The notes: generated from the letters alone by a model not told the origin. A DNA stretch of 64,000 bases from PALSA-270 sp963770915 (GCA_963770915.1 CAVYRG010000001.1:1736001-1800000); one strand, 5' to 3'; shown: positions 7,737 through 17,093, counted from the first letter of the stretch. Numbers and translations are program-made.

Positions 7737-10100
7737 TCAGTCCGCAGCCACAGCCTGTGGTTCGGTGTTCAACGCCCGCTCCAGTGCGCCCTCATAGGCC
7801 TCGCGCAACGAGTCCACGCTCGCCGACACCACCGCCTGGCCATCCAGTTGCATCTTCACTTGTTCGGGAACGGTCTCTCCGATCATATCCGTAAAGAGAC
7901 CGTATTTTACTGCTATTTGTTGGATTCGAGACAGGTGCCCGCGGTCGCACGAGGTAACCACCCGGCTGGCGTCCTCGCCGAACAAGGCGAACTCCGAGGG
8001 CAGCCCGTGAGAGGCCAGATTCACATTCATTCCAATGCCTTTAGCCATGGCCGCCTCGGCCAGCGTAACAGCGATCCCGCCCTCCGAGCAGTCATGCGCC
8101 GAGTCCAGTAACCCCGCCTGGGCCATCTCGACCAGGGCTTTCTGCAGCGCGCCTTCTTTTTCCAGCTCCAACTCCGGAGGGTAGCCCCACAGCTCGCCGA
8201 GTATCTCCTTTGCGTATTCGGAGGAGCCAAACTCGGATTCGGCGTCGGTCGCATCGCCCGGCTCTGTGGCCCGCAGCAGCACGATGGCGCACCCAGGCTC
8301 GGAAAAAGCAGGCCCCAGGGCTTTGTGTACGTCTTCGAGGATGCCGACGATGCCGATCACCGGGGTGGGATAGATGCCTTCTCCCAATGTCTCGTTGTAG
8401 AAACTGACATTGCCGCCGGTGATGGGGACTTCCAGTTCCTCGCAGGCTTTAGTGATGCCATCAATGGTCTGCGAAAACTGCCACATGATATGCGGCTTTT
8501 CCGGATTGCCGAAGTTCAGGCAATTCGTAGCGCCCACCGGCTTCGCGCCTGCGCAGGCCACATTACGCGCAGCTTCGGCAACGGCATGCATGGCACCCAA
8601 GCGCGGATCGAGATAACACCAGCGTCCATTGCCATCGAGTGCCATGGCAAGGCCGCGCTTGGAATCCTTGATTCGGATCACGCCGGCATCGCCGGCCCCT
8701 GGGCCTTCCACGGTGTTGATCTGAACCATGGAATCGTACTGTTGCCAAACCCAGCGCTTGCCGCAAATGTTCGGACTGGCGAGAAGGCGCTTGAGATCCC
8801 CGGTGCAGTCGCGGATCCCAGAGAGCTTGATGTGCGGCGGCTTTTCCCGCGGCACCGGCGGTTCCCAGCGCTCAAGCGGACGCTTGTACACCGGGGCGTC
8901 GTCGGTAAGCGCTTCATTGGGAATTTCGGCCACGACTTTGCCGTGCTCCAGCACCCGCATGGTGTTTTCGGCAATGACCTTGCCGACTTCCACCGCGTCG
9001 AGTCCCCATTTCTGGAAGACGCTAAAGACTTCTTCTTCGCGTCCCTTCTGCGCCACCAGCAACATGCGCTCCTGCGATTCGCTGAGCATGATCTCGTAGG
9101 GAGTCATGCCGGTTTCGCGCTGGGGCACGCGGTCGAGTTCGATTTCAACACCTACATGGCCGCGCCCGCCCATCTCGCAGGTCGAGCAGGTCAGTCCGGC
9201 CGCGCCCATGTCCTGAATGCTGACGATCGCGCCCGTCTGCATGGCCTCGAGGCAGGCTTCGAGGAGCAGCTTTTCGAGGAATGGATCGCCGACCTGCACA
9301 TTGGGGCGCTTGGCCTCCGAGGCTTCGCTGAATTCTTCGCTGGCCATTGTGGCCCCGTGAATTCCGTCGCGGCCCGTCTTCGAGCCAACATAAATGACGG
9401 GATTGCCCACGCCCGCCGCCTTGGCGTAGAAAATTTCGTCACGCCGCACCAGCCCCAGCGCAAAAGCATTCACCAGCGGATTGCCGGAGTAGCAGGGCTC
9501 AAATTTCGTTTCGCCGCCAAGGTTGGGAACGCCAAAGCAATTGCCATAGGAGGCAACGCCGCTGATCGCGCCCTCCATCACGGAGTGGTTCTTGCGGATC
9601 TCACTTTGCGCGGGGACAGCCGCCCTCGGCTGTCCGGCCGAGCGAAGCTCGGCTTGTGTGGTGCGGGCGCCCTCGCCCGCGGTGATCGGGCCGAATCGCA
9701 ACGAATCCATCACCCCTACTGGCCGCGCTCCCATAGTGAAAATGTCGCGCAGAATTCCGCCCACCCCGGTGGCAGCGCCCTGGAACGGCTCGACGAACGA
9801 AGGATGATTGTGCGATTCAATTTTGAACGCACATCCCCAGCCATCACCGATGTCAATAATGCCTGCGTTTTCGCCCGGCCCCTGCAGCACTAACTTGCTG
9901 CGCGTGGGCAACCGCTTCAGGTGAACTCGCGACGACTTATAGGAGCAGTGCTCACTCCACATCACGCTGAAGATGCCAAGCTCGGTGAGCGTGGGCTCGC
10001 GGCCGCCCAGCAACTGCTTGATCTTTTCGTATTCGTCGGGAGTGAGGCCGTGCTCCCGAATCATTTGCGGGGTGATCGCCAGGGTGGAGGAGCTGGTCAT
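7737..10100 (-). CDS. purL: Phosphoribosylformylglycinamidine synthase PurL, with an in-frame repeat insertion
   Basis: PurL converts FGAR to FGAM with ATP and ammonia supplied by PurQ/PurS. The 787-residue small-type enzyme shows SVMWSEHCSYKSSR, the FKIESHNHPSFVEPFQGAATGVGGI active-site region, GGRGHVGVEIELD, and the second-half GGNVSFYNE and CSEGGIAVTLAEAA motifs. After LRFGPIT, roughly residues 137-160, an extra run of about 24 residues (GEGARTTQAELRSAGQPRAA and following) interrupts a stretch that is continuous in other PurL proteins. Its DNA (about 9612-9682) is two palindromic repeats known elsewhere in the window, so the enzyme seems to tolerate a repeat-encoded surface loop. purF lies 22 bases downstream. 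Confidence 0.96.
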   Translation of the reverse strand: MTSSSTLAITPQMIREHGLTPDEYEKIKQLLGGREPTLTELGIFSVMWSEHCSYKSSRVHLKRLPTRSKLVLQGPGENAGIIDIGDGWGCAFKIESHNHPSFVEPFQGAATGVGGILRDIFTMGARPVGVMDSLRFGPITAGEGARTTQAELRSAGQPRAAVPAQSEIRKNHSVMEGAISGVASYGNCFGVPNLGGETKFEPCYSGNPLVNAFALGLVRRDEIFYAKAAGVGNPVIYVGSKTGRDGIHGATMASEEFSEASEAKRPNVQVGDPFLEKLLLEACLEAMQTGAIVSIQDMGAAGLTCSTCEMGGRGHVGVEIELDRVPQRETGMTPYEIMLSESQERMLLVAQKGREEEVFSVFQKWGLDAVEVGKVIAENTMRVLEHGKVVAEIPNEALTDDAPVYKRPLERWEPPVPREKPPHIKLSGIRDCTGDLKRLLASPNICGKRWVWQQYDSMVQINTVEGPGAGDAGVIRIKDSKRGLAMALDGNGRWCYLDPRLGAMHAVAEAARNVACAGAKPVGATNCLNFGNPEKPHIMWQFSQTIDGITKACEELEVPITGGNVSFYNETLGEGIYPTPVIGIVGILEDVHKALGPAFSEPGCAIVLLRATEPGDATDAESEFGSSEYAKEILGELWGYPPELELEKEGALQKALVEMAQAGLLDSAHDCSEGGIAVTLAEAAMAKGIGMNVNLASHGLPSEFALFGEDASRVVTSCDRGHLSRIQQIAVKYGLFTDMIGETVPEQVKMQLDGQAVVSASVDSLREAYEGALERALNTEPQAVAAD
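9612..9682 (-). repeat. Double palindromic repeat inserted in frame inside purL
   Basis: The plus strand reads a GGACAGCCG/CGGCTGTCC palindrome (9612-9637), a GCCGAG/CTCGGC hairpin (9637-9653) and a GTGG-headed GCGGGCG/CGCCCGC REP (9658-9682). The first resembles the element at 18587, the last the REP family of 1987. The insertion keeps the purL frame open. Confidence 0.8.
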
Positions 10101-10170
10101 TTGGGGTTAGGAGCTCTATTGTCGCATTTGCCGCTATCGCGAGGGAAGTAGCATCTGAGGCGGATAATAC

Positions 10171-11949
10171 TCACACCTCCAACCCGATCGACCGCATCAA
10201 TGCCAGTCCATTGCTCTTGGTGATGATTCCCTCCCGAAGCTTGTAATCAAACCTGATCTTACCGTGATCCATTTCATCCTGGAAATGGACGTTGTGGATA
10301 AGCTTACTCAGCGAGTCGCCGAGATCGGTCAAGGCCAAATCATGCGTACTCACCAACCCAATCGCTCCACGCTCCAGAAATGCGCGGACGATGCCTTCCG
10401 CGCCGATGCGGCGGTCGCTGGAGTTTGTTCCTTGCAGCAATTCATCCAAAAGAAATAACAAGGGTGGAGCGCCGTTCGCCAAATCAAGCAGCATCCGAAG
10501 CCGCTTGATCTCGGCGTAAAAATGCGAACTGCCTTCCTGCAAAGAATCGTTGATGCGAATGCAGGCTCCGACTTGGGTTGGCGTCAGACGCAGCCGCCGC
10601 GCTCGCACCGGCGCGCCAGCCATCGCGAGTACAGCGTTGACTCCAACGGCGCGTAACAGCGTGCTCTTTCCGGACATATTCGAGCCGCTGACTAGCAGCA
10701 GGCGAGTCTCTCCGCAGATATTCACATTGTTGGAAACGCTTTGGGCAGCCGGAATCAGCGGATGAGCCAGCTCTTCCGCTTGGAAGCAAGTCTCATCAGC
10801 ACTCAACTCCGGAAATGGGTCAGCGGAGCGCTCATAGCTATAAGCGGCGAGCGAGATGAGTGCTTCGAATTCGCCGGTGATACTCAACCATGAGCGTACT
10901 GCGCTGCCATGGTCAGTCCGCCATCCTTCTGCCGCTAATGCGGCCTGGACTGAGAACATCAGAGGAACGTCCAGCAGGCGCACGATAAGATTACGGCGCG
11001 AGTTGATGAACTCGACAATCGTCCTCAGGAGCGCGATCGCTCGTGAACTGGGAAGGTGATGGGACGAGAGCTCCTGTATGAGCGACTGGAGCCGCGGAGC
11101 ATGGAATGTCTCCCGTTCCAGTCGCGCTAGAATGGCGGAGAGCAGGTCCAGATCCTCGAATGTATGCTCCGCGCCAGATAGAATCTCATGGAGGCGATTT
11201 CTGAGCCGGTAGCTGATACTAGCTTCGATCGCCACGACCACAAGAAACGGGATCGCGCTTCCCCAAACGCCCCACACGATGGCTGTGGCGATAGCAGCCA
11301 ATGCCAGCAAGCGAGATACAAAAGGTATCCAAGGCTGCCGCATTTGACTGGGCGATTCGGCCCATTTCGTGAGCGATTGTGGATGCACACCAACACGTAC
11401 ATCGTCACCCAAAACGGCCAAATCTTCCCGGAAATCCAATTGGTCACGAAGTTCCGAAATTGCCGTCTGCCGTTCTTGAATCCTTTCAAGGGATGCCGGC
11501 GACAATAGCCATTGCGCGAGCGTATCTTCACCCATGCGAGTACGAGCCGTCGAGAGCAGTTCGAAGAGACTGCCGCGGCCGAAGAGATCCAGGTCGCCGG
11601 AATAGACGTGATGGGGGTCCATGAAGCGTTCGCCGGACTGGCCGGTGCCCACCCAGCGATCCTGAATGCGTGTGAGGCCATTGCGGTACACCGTCGCGGC
11701 CCGCTCGGCAAGTGCTCGTGCCCGCAAGACTGTTGAATGATAGATAACTAGGACGACAAATATTCCGGCTGGAGCGATCAGCCACAGCGGAGAAAAGGTG
11801 TGCCGGCTGAAAGTCAACCAGGCGAGCACTCCGGTTGCCACCGCGATCGTGAGGCGAGCATTCCCAATGGCAATGTGCAATTTTTCGAAGTGGGCGACCC
11901 GCGATTCGCGCTCTCGCAAGCGCCGGTTGTATTCCTCTAAGCAAGACAT
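10171..11949 (-). CDS. Membrane-anchored MutS-family ATPase
   Basis: The C-terminal half is a MutS-type ABC ATPase: Walker A LLLVSGSNMSGKSTLLRAVG, PLLFLLDELLQGTNSSDR as Walker B, and the switch VSTHDLALTDLG. Unlike MutS or MutS2, the 592-residue protein has hydrophobic spans near residues 33-70 (TIAVATGVLAWLTF, LWLIAPAGIFVVLVIYHS) and again around 218-245, so it is probably tied to the inner membrane. There is no mismatch-recognition domain and no Smr nuclease domain. The middle part resembles the MutS core/lever helices. Such proteins are often annotated simply as MutS-domain proteins; their substrate is unknown. It is divergent from selB with a 41-base gap. Confidence 0.8.
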   Translation of the reverse strand: MSCLEEYNRRLRERESRVAHFEKLHIAIGNARLTIAVATGVLAWLTFSRHTFSPLWLIAPAGIFVVLVIYHSTVLRARALAERAATVYRNGLTRIQDRWVGTGQSGERFMDPHHVYSGDLDLFGRGSLFELLSTARTRMGEDTLAQWLLSPASLERIQERQTAISELRDQLDFREDLAVLGDDVRVGVHPQSLTKWAESPSQMRQPWIPFVSRLLALAAIATAIVWGVWGSAIPFLVVVAIEASISYRLRNRLHEILSGAEHTFEDLDLLSAILARLERETFHAPRLQSLIQELSSHHLPSSRAIALLRTIVEFINSRRNLIVRLLDVPLMFSVQAALAAEGWRTDHGSAVRSWLSITGEFEALISLAAYSYERSADPFPELSADETCFQAEELAHPLIPAAQSVSNNVNICGETRLLLVSGSNMSGKSTLLRAVGVNAVLAMAGAPVRARRLRLTPTQVGACIRINDSLQEGSSHFYAEIKRLRMLLDLANGAPPLLFLLDELLQGTNSSDRRIGAEGIVRAFLERGAIGLVSTHDLALTDLGDSLSKLIHNVHFQDEMDHGKIRFDYKLREGIITKSNGLALMRSIGLEV

Positions 11950-11990
11950 AGCGTTACGAAGTTACCCGAACACCCTATACTGTTTTGCGA

Positions 11991-13889
11991 ATGAAGTCAG
12001 TCATCGTCGGCACGGCTGGGCACATTGACCACGGAAAGACCGCCCTGGTCAAAGCCTTGACCGGCATTGACGCCGACCGCCTGGAAGAAGAGAAGCGCCG
12101 CGGCATTACCATCGATATTGGCTTCGCGCACCTGGATATGCCTTCCCCTGGCGGCGAAGCTCTGCGCTTAGGCTTCGTCGACGTTCCCGGCCACGAGCGC
12201 TTTGTGCGTAACATGCTGGCCGGCGTGGGCGGCATTGACGTCGTGCTGCTGGTGATTGCCGCGGACGAATCCATCAAGCCGCAAACCCGCGAGCATTTCG
12301 ATATCTGCCGGCTGCTCGGCGTCCAGCGCGGAATTGCTGTTCTCACGAAATCGGACTTGGTCGATCCTGAAACTCTGGGTGTGGTCCGCCTCGAGGTGGA
12401 GGATTTTCTACGCGGCTCTTTCCTTGATGCGTCAGTTTCGCCCATCCTTTCTGTCAGTTCCTTGACTGGTGCTGGGCTGGATCAACTCAAGCAGACGCTG
12501 CGGGAGACAGCAGCGGAATCCTCGCCTCGGGATTCGACCGCGCTGGCGCGTCTGCCCATCGATCGCGTCTTCACCATGAAAGGTTTCGGCACAGTGGTGA
12601 CCGGCACGCTGATGGCAGGGGCAATCCGCCGCGAGGAAGAACTGGAAGTGTTCCCCACTGGCCGGCGGGTGCGTGTGCGCGGAGTGCAGGTCCACGGACA
12701 AACAGCGGAAGCCGCCGTTGCGGGACAACGAACCGCGTTGAATCTGGCTGGCGTCGATCTTGAGGACCTGTCGCGCGGGATGACGCTGGCGCCTCCGTCG
12801 ACATTCGAGACCACGCGGCGTGTGGATGTGCGGTTGCGGCTGCTGGTCTCGGCAAAGCATCCACTGAAGGACCGGGCGCGCGTGCATTTCCACTCCCATA
12901 CGATGGAAACCGTGGTGGAGATTGCGCTGCGAGATGCCCAGCCGGTCGCTCCGGGCTCGGAGGTGTTTGCGCGGTTGAAGCTGCCGGAGGCAACGTTGCT
13001 GCTGCCGGGAGACCGTTTCATCATCCGCCAGTTTTCGCCGGTGGTGACCATCGGGGGCGGCGCAGTGCTGGATGCGGCGCCGGTATCGCGAGCTATGCCG
13101 CCGCACAGCGAGTTGGAGACCCTGGCGGCTCCGAACCGCGAAGCAATTCTGAGACTTCGAACTTGGCGAGGCTACCACGATGGTGTTCGGTTGCCGCAAC
13201 TCGTGGCCGAAACGGGCTGGACGAGAAAAGTGATCGAGTTGCAGTTGGCGCGAGCGGTGGATGGCGGAGACGTCACGCGAATCGGCGAGATATTTATGCA
13301 CGCACCCGCGTGGGAATTGTTGAAGGCGCAGATTGTCCCGGCGGTGGAGGAATTTCACCGGCAAAATCCGTTGGCGAGCGGGATCGGCAAGCAAGAGCTG
13401 CAAGTGCGGACCGATGCGGGTCCTGAGGTCTTCGACGCCATTGCCGGGATGCTGGTGCGCGAGAAGAAGATCGAGATTGCGGGCGACCTGGTGCGGCTGC
13501 CGGGTTACGGCGTGACGATGAAAGACGAGGAGGCCGAGTCGAAGAAGCTCATTGAGGAAGCGTTCGCCCGCGCCGCCCTGAATGTGCCGGCACTCCCCGA
13601 AATCATCGCCGGGCTGACCATCGACAAGCTCCGCGCCCAGAAGATCGTGACTCTCCTGCTGCGCGACAAAATGCTGATCAAAATCTCCGACGACTTGCTT
13701 TTTCACCACACTGCATTGGAAAACCTGCGCAAACGGATTGCGGAAAGAAAATCCAAATCGCCGAAGATCGACGTGACCCAATTCAAGGAACTCACGGGCG
13801 TGAGCCGCAAGTATGCCATACCGCTGCTGGAGTACTTGGATCGCGCGCACGTGACGCGGCGCGTCGGAAACTTCAGAGAAATTCTCTAG
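11991..13889 (+). CDS. selB: Selenocysteine-specific translation elongation factor SelB
   Basis: SelB is the EF-Tu-like GTPase that brings Sec-tRNA to UGA codons marked by a SECIS hairpin. The 632-residue protein has G1 GTAGHIDHGKTALVKAL, the switch RRGITIDIGFAHL, G3 FVDVPGHERF, G4 LTKSDLVD, then beta-barrel domains and a long C-terminal set of winged helices (residues about 370-632) that bind SECIS RNA. The ATG at 11991 is preferred over the upstream TTG. A TATACT hexamer ends only nine bases before it, so the mRNA may be almost leaderless. selA, selC and an obvious selenoprotein are not in the window. Confidence 0.95.
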   Translation: MKSVIVGTAGHIDHGKTALVKALTGIDADRLEEEKRRGITIDIGFAHLDMPSPGGEALRLGFVDVPGHERFVRNMLAGVGGIDVVLLVIAADESIKPQTREHFDICRLLGVQRGIAVLTKSDLVDPETLGVVRLEVEDFLRGSFLDASVSPILSVSSLTGAGLDQLKQTLRETAAESSPRDSTALARLPIDRVFTMKGFGTVVTGTLMAGAIRREEELEVFPTGRRVRVRGVQVHGQTAEAAVAGQRTALNLAGVDLEDLSRGMTLAPPSTFETTRRVDVRLRLLVSAKHPLKDRARVHFHSHTMETVVEIALRDAQPVAPGSEVFARLKLPEATLLLPGDRFIIRQFSPVVTIGGGAVLDAAPVSRAMPPHSELETLAAPNREAILRLRTWRGYHDGVRLPQLVAETGWTRKVIELQLARAVDGGDVTRIGEIFMHAPAWELLKAQIVPAVEEFHRQNPLASGIGKQELQVRTDAGPEVFDAIAGMLVREKKIEIAGDLVRLPGYGVTMKDEEAESKKLIEEAFARAALNVPALPEIIAGLTIDKLRAQKIVTLLLRDKMLIKISDDLLFHHTALENLRKRIAERKSKSPKIDVTQFKELTGVSRKYAIPLLEYLDRAHVTRRVGNFREIL

Positions 13890-13961
13890 CAGAGGAATCG
13901 GAAAAGAGGGGATCGACAAACGTAAGTGTCTGGGTTAATCCGTGTAAATCCGTGGCTGGTT

Positions 13962-14488
13962 CTAGATTTTTTCCTCTGGAAATTCCAGCTCCAGCCCCAG
14001 CGGATCGGTGAACCGATTTGTCAGATTTGCAAGGCCCACCAGCATGTGCAGGTCTACGATTTCCGCATCCGCAAAATGCTTCTTGAGCTCAGGGAAATCG
14101 GCATCGCTCACGCTCTGCGGCTTTCGGGTGAGCTTCTCCGCGTGGGCAAGCGCCCCCTGCTCTTTTTCGCTGAAGCGTGCATAGTCCCCAGCCTTGAGCG
14201 CAGCCCAGTCCTCCGGCGTAAGACCCACGCGCTTGGAGGAAGCCAAATGATGCTGCAAACAGTAGCGGCACTCGTTGATGAGCGAAACGCGGATATAAAT
14301 AAGTTCATAAAGCCTGCGTTCCAGCGACCGGCCTACGCTGGATAAAAAGCCAAAAAGTTCTTTAGCATCTCGGGCCGGTGCGCCAGCGCTTTCTGGGTGC
14401 TGCCCGGCTTGCCGCGCAGCTTCTGTTCGTAGATCTCTTTGACTTCCGGCGAAGCGGCTTCCGGTTCGATCAGCGAAATGCGCGCCAC
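13962..14488 (-). pseudogene. AhpD/carboxymuconolactone decarboxylase-like protein, frameshifted
   Basis: The gene begins at a GTG at 14488 (ARISLIEPEAASPEVKEIYE) and reads to LKNFLAFYPA, where the frame hits TAG. One base out of frame it continues VGRSLERRLYELIYIRVSLI, then INECRYCLQHHLASSKRVGL, to EFPEEKI at 13962. The C-x-x-C pair (ECRYC) followed by HH is the redox motif of AhpD-type peroxidase partners. A single missing base near 14340 explains the break. The product would be a small cytoplasmic alkylhydroperoxidase. Whether this is a true mutation or a sequence error cannot be decided here. Confidence 0.75.
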
Positions 14489-14557
14489 GGACCCTCCTTC
14501 TGGGTTGCGCCTATATAATATCCGGCTGGCACGCAACTCTGCGTGCGGAGTTCGCCC

Positions 14558-15049
14558 ATGCTCTCCATTCGCCCCGCCACGGCTGAAGATGCGTTCCTGC
14601 TGACCACACTGATTCACGAGCTCGCGCTGTTCGAGCATCTGGAGCAGGAAACCATCGTGACCGAGGATGACGTGCTTCGCGATGGCTTTGGCCCCAAGCC
14701 GAAGTTCCGCGCGCTGATCGCCGAGTGGGATGGGCAGGTCGCGGGTTACGCCGTGTTCTTCGAGTTCTACTCGACCTTCCAGGGCCGCGCCGGAATTTTC
14801 CTCGAAGACATTTTCGTCCGCCCGCAGTTCCGCAAAAACGGCATCGGAAGCGATTTGCTCGCACGCGTAGCGAAGATCGCCTGGGAAGAAGATTACTTCT
14901 GCATGCGCTGGGAAGTGCTGGACTGGAACACCTCCGCCATCAACTTCTACAACAAGCTGGGCGCCACTTTTATGAACGAATGGAAAGCCGCGTGCCTGAT
15001 CGGCGAAGCGCTGCAGAGCGTGGCGGGTGCAACCAACGAAGCCAGCTGA
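14558..15049 (+). CDS. GNAT-family N-acetyltransferase
   Basis: The product uses acetyl-CoA to acetylate an amine. The start MLSIRPATAEDAF at 14558 is a classical GNAT beginning. The acetyl-CoA-binding motif A is RPQFRKNGIGSDLLARVAKI near residue 88, followed by RWEVLDWNTSAINFYNKLGA, the typical motif B of the diamine/small-molecule acetyltransferase branch. The length, 163 residues, is normal. It lies 18 bases upstream of trmFO on the same strand and may be co-transcribed with it. The substrate cannot be read from the sequence. Confidence 0.87.
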   Translation: MLSIRPATAEDAFLLTTLIHELALFEHLEQETIVTEDDVLRDGFGPKPKFRALIAEWDGQVAGYAVFFEFYSTFQGRAGIFLEDIFVRPQFRKNGIGSDLLARVAKIAWEEDYFCMRWEVLDWNTSAINFYNKLGATFMNEWKAACLIGEALQSVAGATNEAS

Positions 15050-15067
15050 GCGCTGGCTGAAGACAGC

Positions 15068-16417
15068 ATGAACCAGCCCATCAGGATCATCGGCGCCGGC
15101 CTGGCCGGCTCGGAAGCGGCTTGGCAGTGCGCCCGCCGTGGCGTTGCCGTTGAACTCTACGAAATGCGCCCGCTACGCTCCACACCGGCCCACCGGACCG
15201 CCGATTTCGCCGAGCTTGTCTGCTCCAATTCACTGAAATCCGAAAGCGAGAACACCGCGCCGTGGCTGCTGAAGGAAGAAATGCGCCGCGCCGGATCTCT
15301 GCTGCTCGAGATTGCCCGTGAATGCGCTGTTCCAGCCGGGCACGCTCTGGCAGTTGATCGCACGATATTTTCGGCGCGCGTGACAGAAGCAATTTCGCGC
15401 GAACCACTGATTACGGTGCGGCGCGAAGAAGCCGCCCGGATCGACGAGCAACAGTTAGCCATCATTGCCACCGGCCCGCTGACCTCTGATCTTCTGATCG
15501 CCGAGATCGAGCGGCTGAGCGCAGAACCTTCGCCGCCGGAGACGGCCGCGCCACACAAGTTGTATTTCTACGATTCCATCAGCCCGATCGTGGAAGCTGA
15601 GTCGATTGATATGTCCAAGGTTTATCTCGCGGCCCGCTACGACAAGGGCTCGGCGGACTACATCAATTGCCCGATGAACAACGAAGATTACGACCGGTTT
15701 TACGATGCGCTTGTCGCCGCGCAGTCCGTAGAAGAGCGCGACTGGGAAAAGCTGAACTACTTCGAAGCCTGCCTGCCGATTGAAGAGATCGCACGCCGTG
15801 GCCGCGACACGCTGCGTTTTGGGCCGATGAAGCCGGTTGGCCTAAAAGATCCCCGCACAAGCCGCATGCCCTATGCCGTGGTGCAACTGCGGCAGGAAAA
15901 TCTGCGCGCTGATTCCTACAACCTGGTCGGCTTTCAAAATCACCTGAAATTCGGCGAACAAGGCCGCGTGCTGCGGTTGATTCCTGGCTTGGAAAATGCC
16001 CGCTTCCTGCGCTACGGCCAGATTCATCGCAACACGTACATCAACTCTCCGAGATTGCTCAGCGAGACCCTGCAGATGAAGGCCCATCCGCGCGTACTCT
16101 TCGCCGGCCAGATTTGCGGAGTGGAGGGCTACGTCGAATCGATTGCCACCGGACTGCTGGCGGGCGTTTCCGCAGCCGCGCTGGCGAGGGGAGATCGCGT
16201 GGTTGCGGCGCCCCGCGAATCGGCCTTCGGATCATTAACGCACTACATCACCCACGCCGATCCGGCAAAATTTCAGCCCACGAACATTACGTTCGATCTG
16301 TTGCCGGCTCTCGATCTTCCCGTTCGCGACCGCAAAGAACGGCATCGCCGGCAATGCGATCACGCTCTGCGGCAGTTTGATGCGTGGCTAGAGAACGTTG
16401 CACACGTTGCCGCCTAG
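15068..16417 (+). CDS. trmFO: Methylenetetrahydrofolate-tRNA (uracil-5-)-methyltransferase TrmFO
   Basis: TrmFO makes m5U54 in the tRNA T-loop, using methylenetetrahydrofolate and FADH2. The 449-residue protein has the N-terminal FAD-binding motif RIIGAGLAGSEAAW, the family signature ELVCSNSLKSESENTAPW near residue 55, the INCPMNNEDYDRF cysteine segment around residue 200, and the LFAGQICGVEGYVESIATGL flavin motif near the C-terminus. All fit the family length and order. It follows the GNAT gene by 18 bases. Confidence 0.96.
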   Translation: MNQPIRIIGAGLAGSEAAWQCARRGVAVELYEMRPLRSTPAHRTADFAELVCSNSLKSESENTAPWLLKEEMRRAGSLLLEIARECAVPAGHALAVDRTIFSARVTEAISREPLITVRREEAARIDEQQLAIIATGPLTSDLLIAEIERLSAEPSPPETAAPHKLYFYDSISPIVEAESIDMSKVYLAARYDKGSADYINCPMNNEDYDRFYDALVAAQSVEERDWEKLNYFEACLPIEEIARRGRDTLRFGPMKPVGLKDPRTSRMPYAVVQLRQENLRADSYNLVGFQNHLKFGEQGRVLRLIPGLENARFLRYGQIHRNTYINSPRLLSETLQMKAHPRVLFAGQICGVEGYVESIATGLLAGVSAAALARGDRVVAAPRESAFGSLTHYITHADPAKFQPTNITFDLLPALDLPVRDRKERHRRQCDHALRQFDAWLENVAHVAA

Positions 16418-16573
16418 TCTCGCTAAGAGTCCACGACTGAGCTTTGCGTTGCCACTGCGGAAAGCCGATCCCGTACCGCGATCGCGTTATTTGGCTTTGC
16501 GAGCGGGAACTTTGTCGCGTTCGCCCGTGTCCAATCCTTTCAGACACGCGCGTGCCTGAGAGGAGCGACTCGG

Positions 16574-17002
16574 ATGGCGTTCTCTACTTCAGGCAACGGT
16601 TCGATTGCGGCCCAGATCAACATCACTCCGCTGATTGATGTGTTGCTGGTGCTGATTATTGTCTTCATGGTGGTCGTGTCCATGTCGCAGGAAAAAGGCC
16701 TGGACGCACAGATTCCGCAGCCGGCGCTGGATTCCAAGCCGCCGGCAGAGGCCGCCCGCACGATCGTGATTCAGGTGGCTTGGGACGCAACGACTCAGTC
16801 GCCAAGCCTGAAGATCAACGAAGAAAACGTAAGTTTGGAGGACCTGCACGACCAGCTGCAAAAGATCTTCCTACAGCGGGCGGAGCGGGTGGCGTTCGTC
16901 AAGAGCGATAAGGATGTGGATTTCGAATACGTCGCCAACGTGATTGACATTGCGCGGAACGCGGGCGTGGATAGAGTGGGATTGCTTACGAAAGATCAGT
17001 GA
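16574..17002 (+). CDS. exbD: ExbD/TolR-family biopolymer transport protein
   Basis: ExbD/TolR proteins couple the proton motive force, with an ExbB/TolQ partner, to outer-membrane transport or cell-envelope maintenance. This 142-residue protein has a short cytoplasmic start, a single membrane span with the conserved Asp (NITPLIDVLLVLIIVFMVVV, residues about 17-36) and a periplasmic domain ending VIDIARNAGVDRVGLL. It stands alone; no exbB/tolQ gene is adjacent. A potential RBS (GAGAGGAG) precedes the ATG. Confidence 0.88.
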   Translation: MAFSTSGNGSIAAQINITPLIDVLLVLIIVFMVVVSMSQEKGLDAQIPQPALDSKPPAEAARTIVIQVAWDATTQSPSLKINEENVSLEDLHDQLQKIFLQRAERVAFVKSDKDVDFEYVANVIDIARNAGVDRVGLLTKDQ

Positions 17003-17012
17003 AGTTTCGGCT

Positions 17013-17070
17013 TGTCATTCTGAGCAAAGTTTGCCTGCGCTTAGCGTAGGCAAACGAAGTCTAAGACTCC
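17013..17070 (+). repeat. CHPERSRG-like repeat with palindromic core
   Basis: GTCATTCTGAGC and GAAGTCTAAGAC half-sites flank a 27-base palindrome (GTTTGCCTGCGC...GCGTAGGCAAAC, 17029-17055). This is a variant of the repeat family at 55729, 31334 and 61127-62700. It lies between the ends of exbD and der and may also stop transcription. Confidence 0.6.
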
Positions 17071-17093
17071 CTAATAGCGAAGAGGGAGCGTGC

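Noticed and set aside
9600..9700. Intein or domain insertion in PurL
   Set aside because: The extra segment is only about 24 residues and repeat-derived; no intein motifs.
8325..9893. Open frame of 522 codons on the plus strand
   Set aside because: It is antisense to purL, whose motifs are all present. High-GC codon usage keeps the opposite strand open; no family features were seen.
12432..13919. Open frame of 495 codons on the minus strand
   Set aside because: Antisense to selB; composition is typical of a reverse frame (Arg/His/Gln rich).
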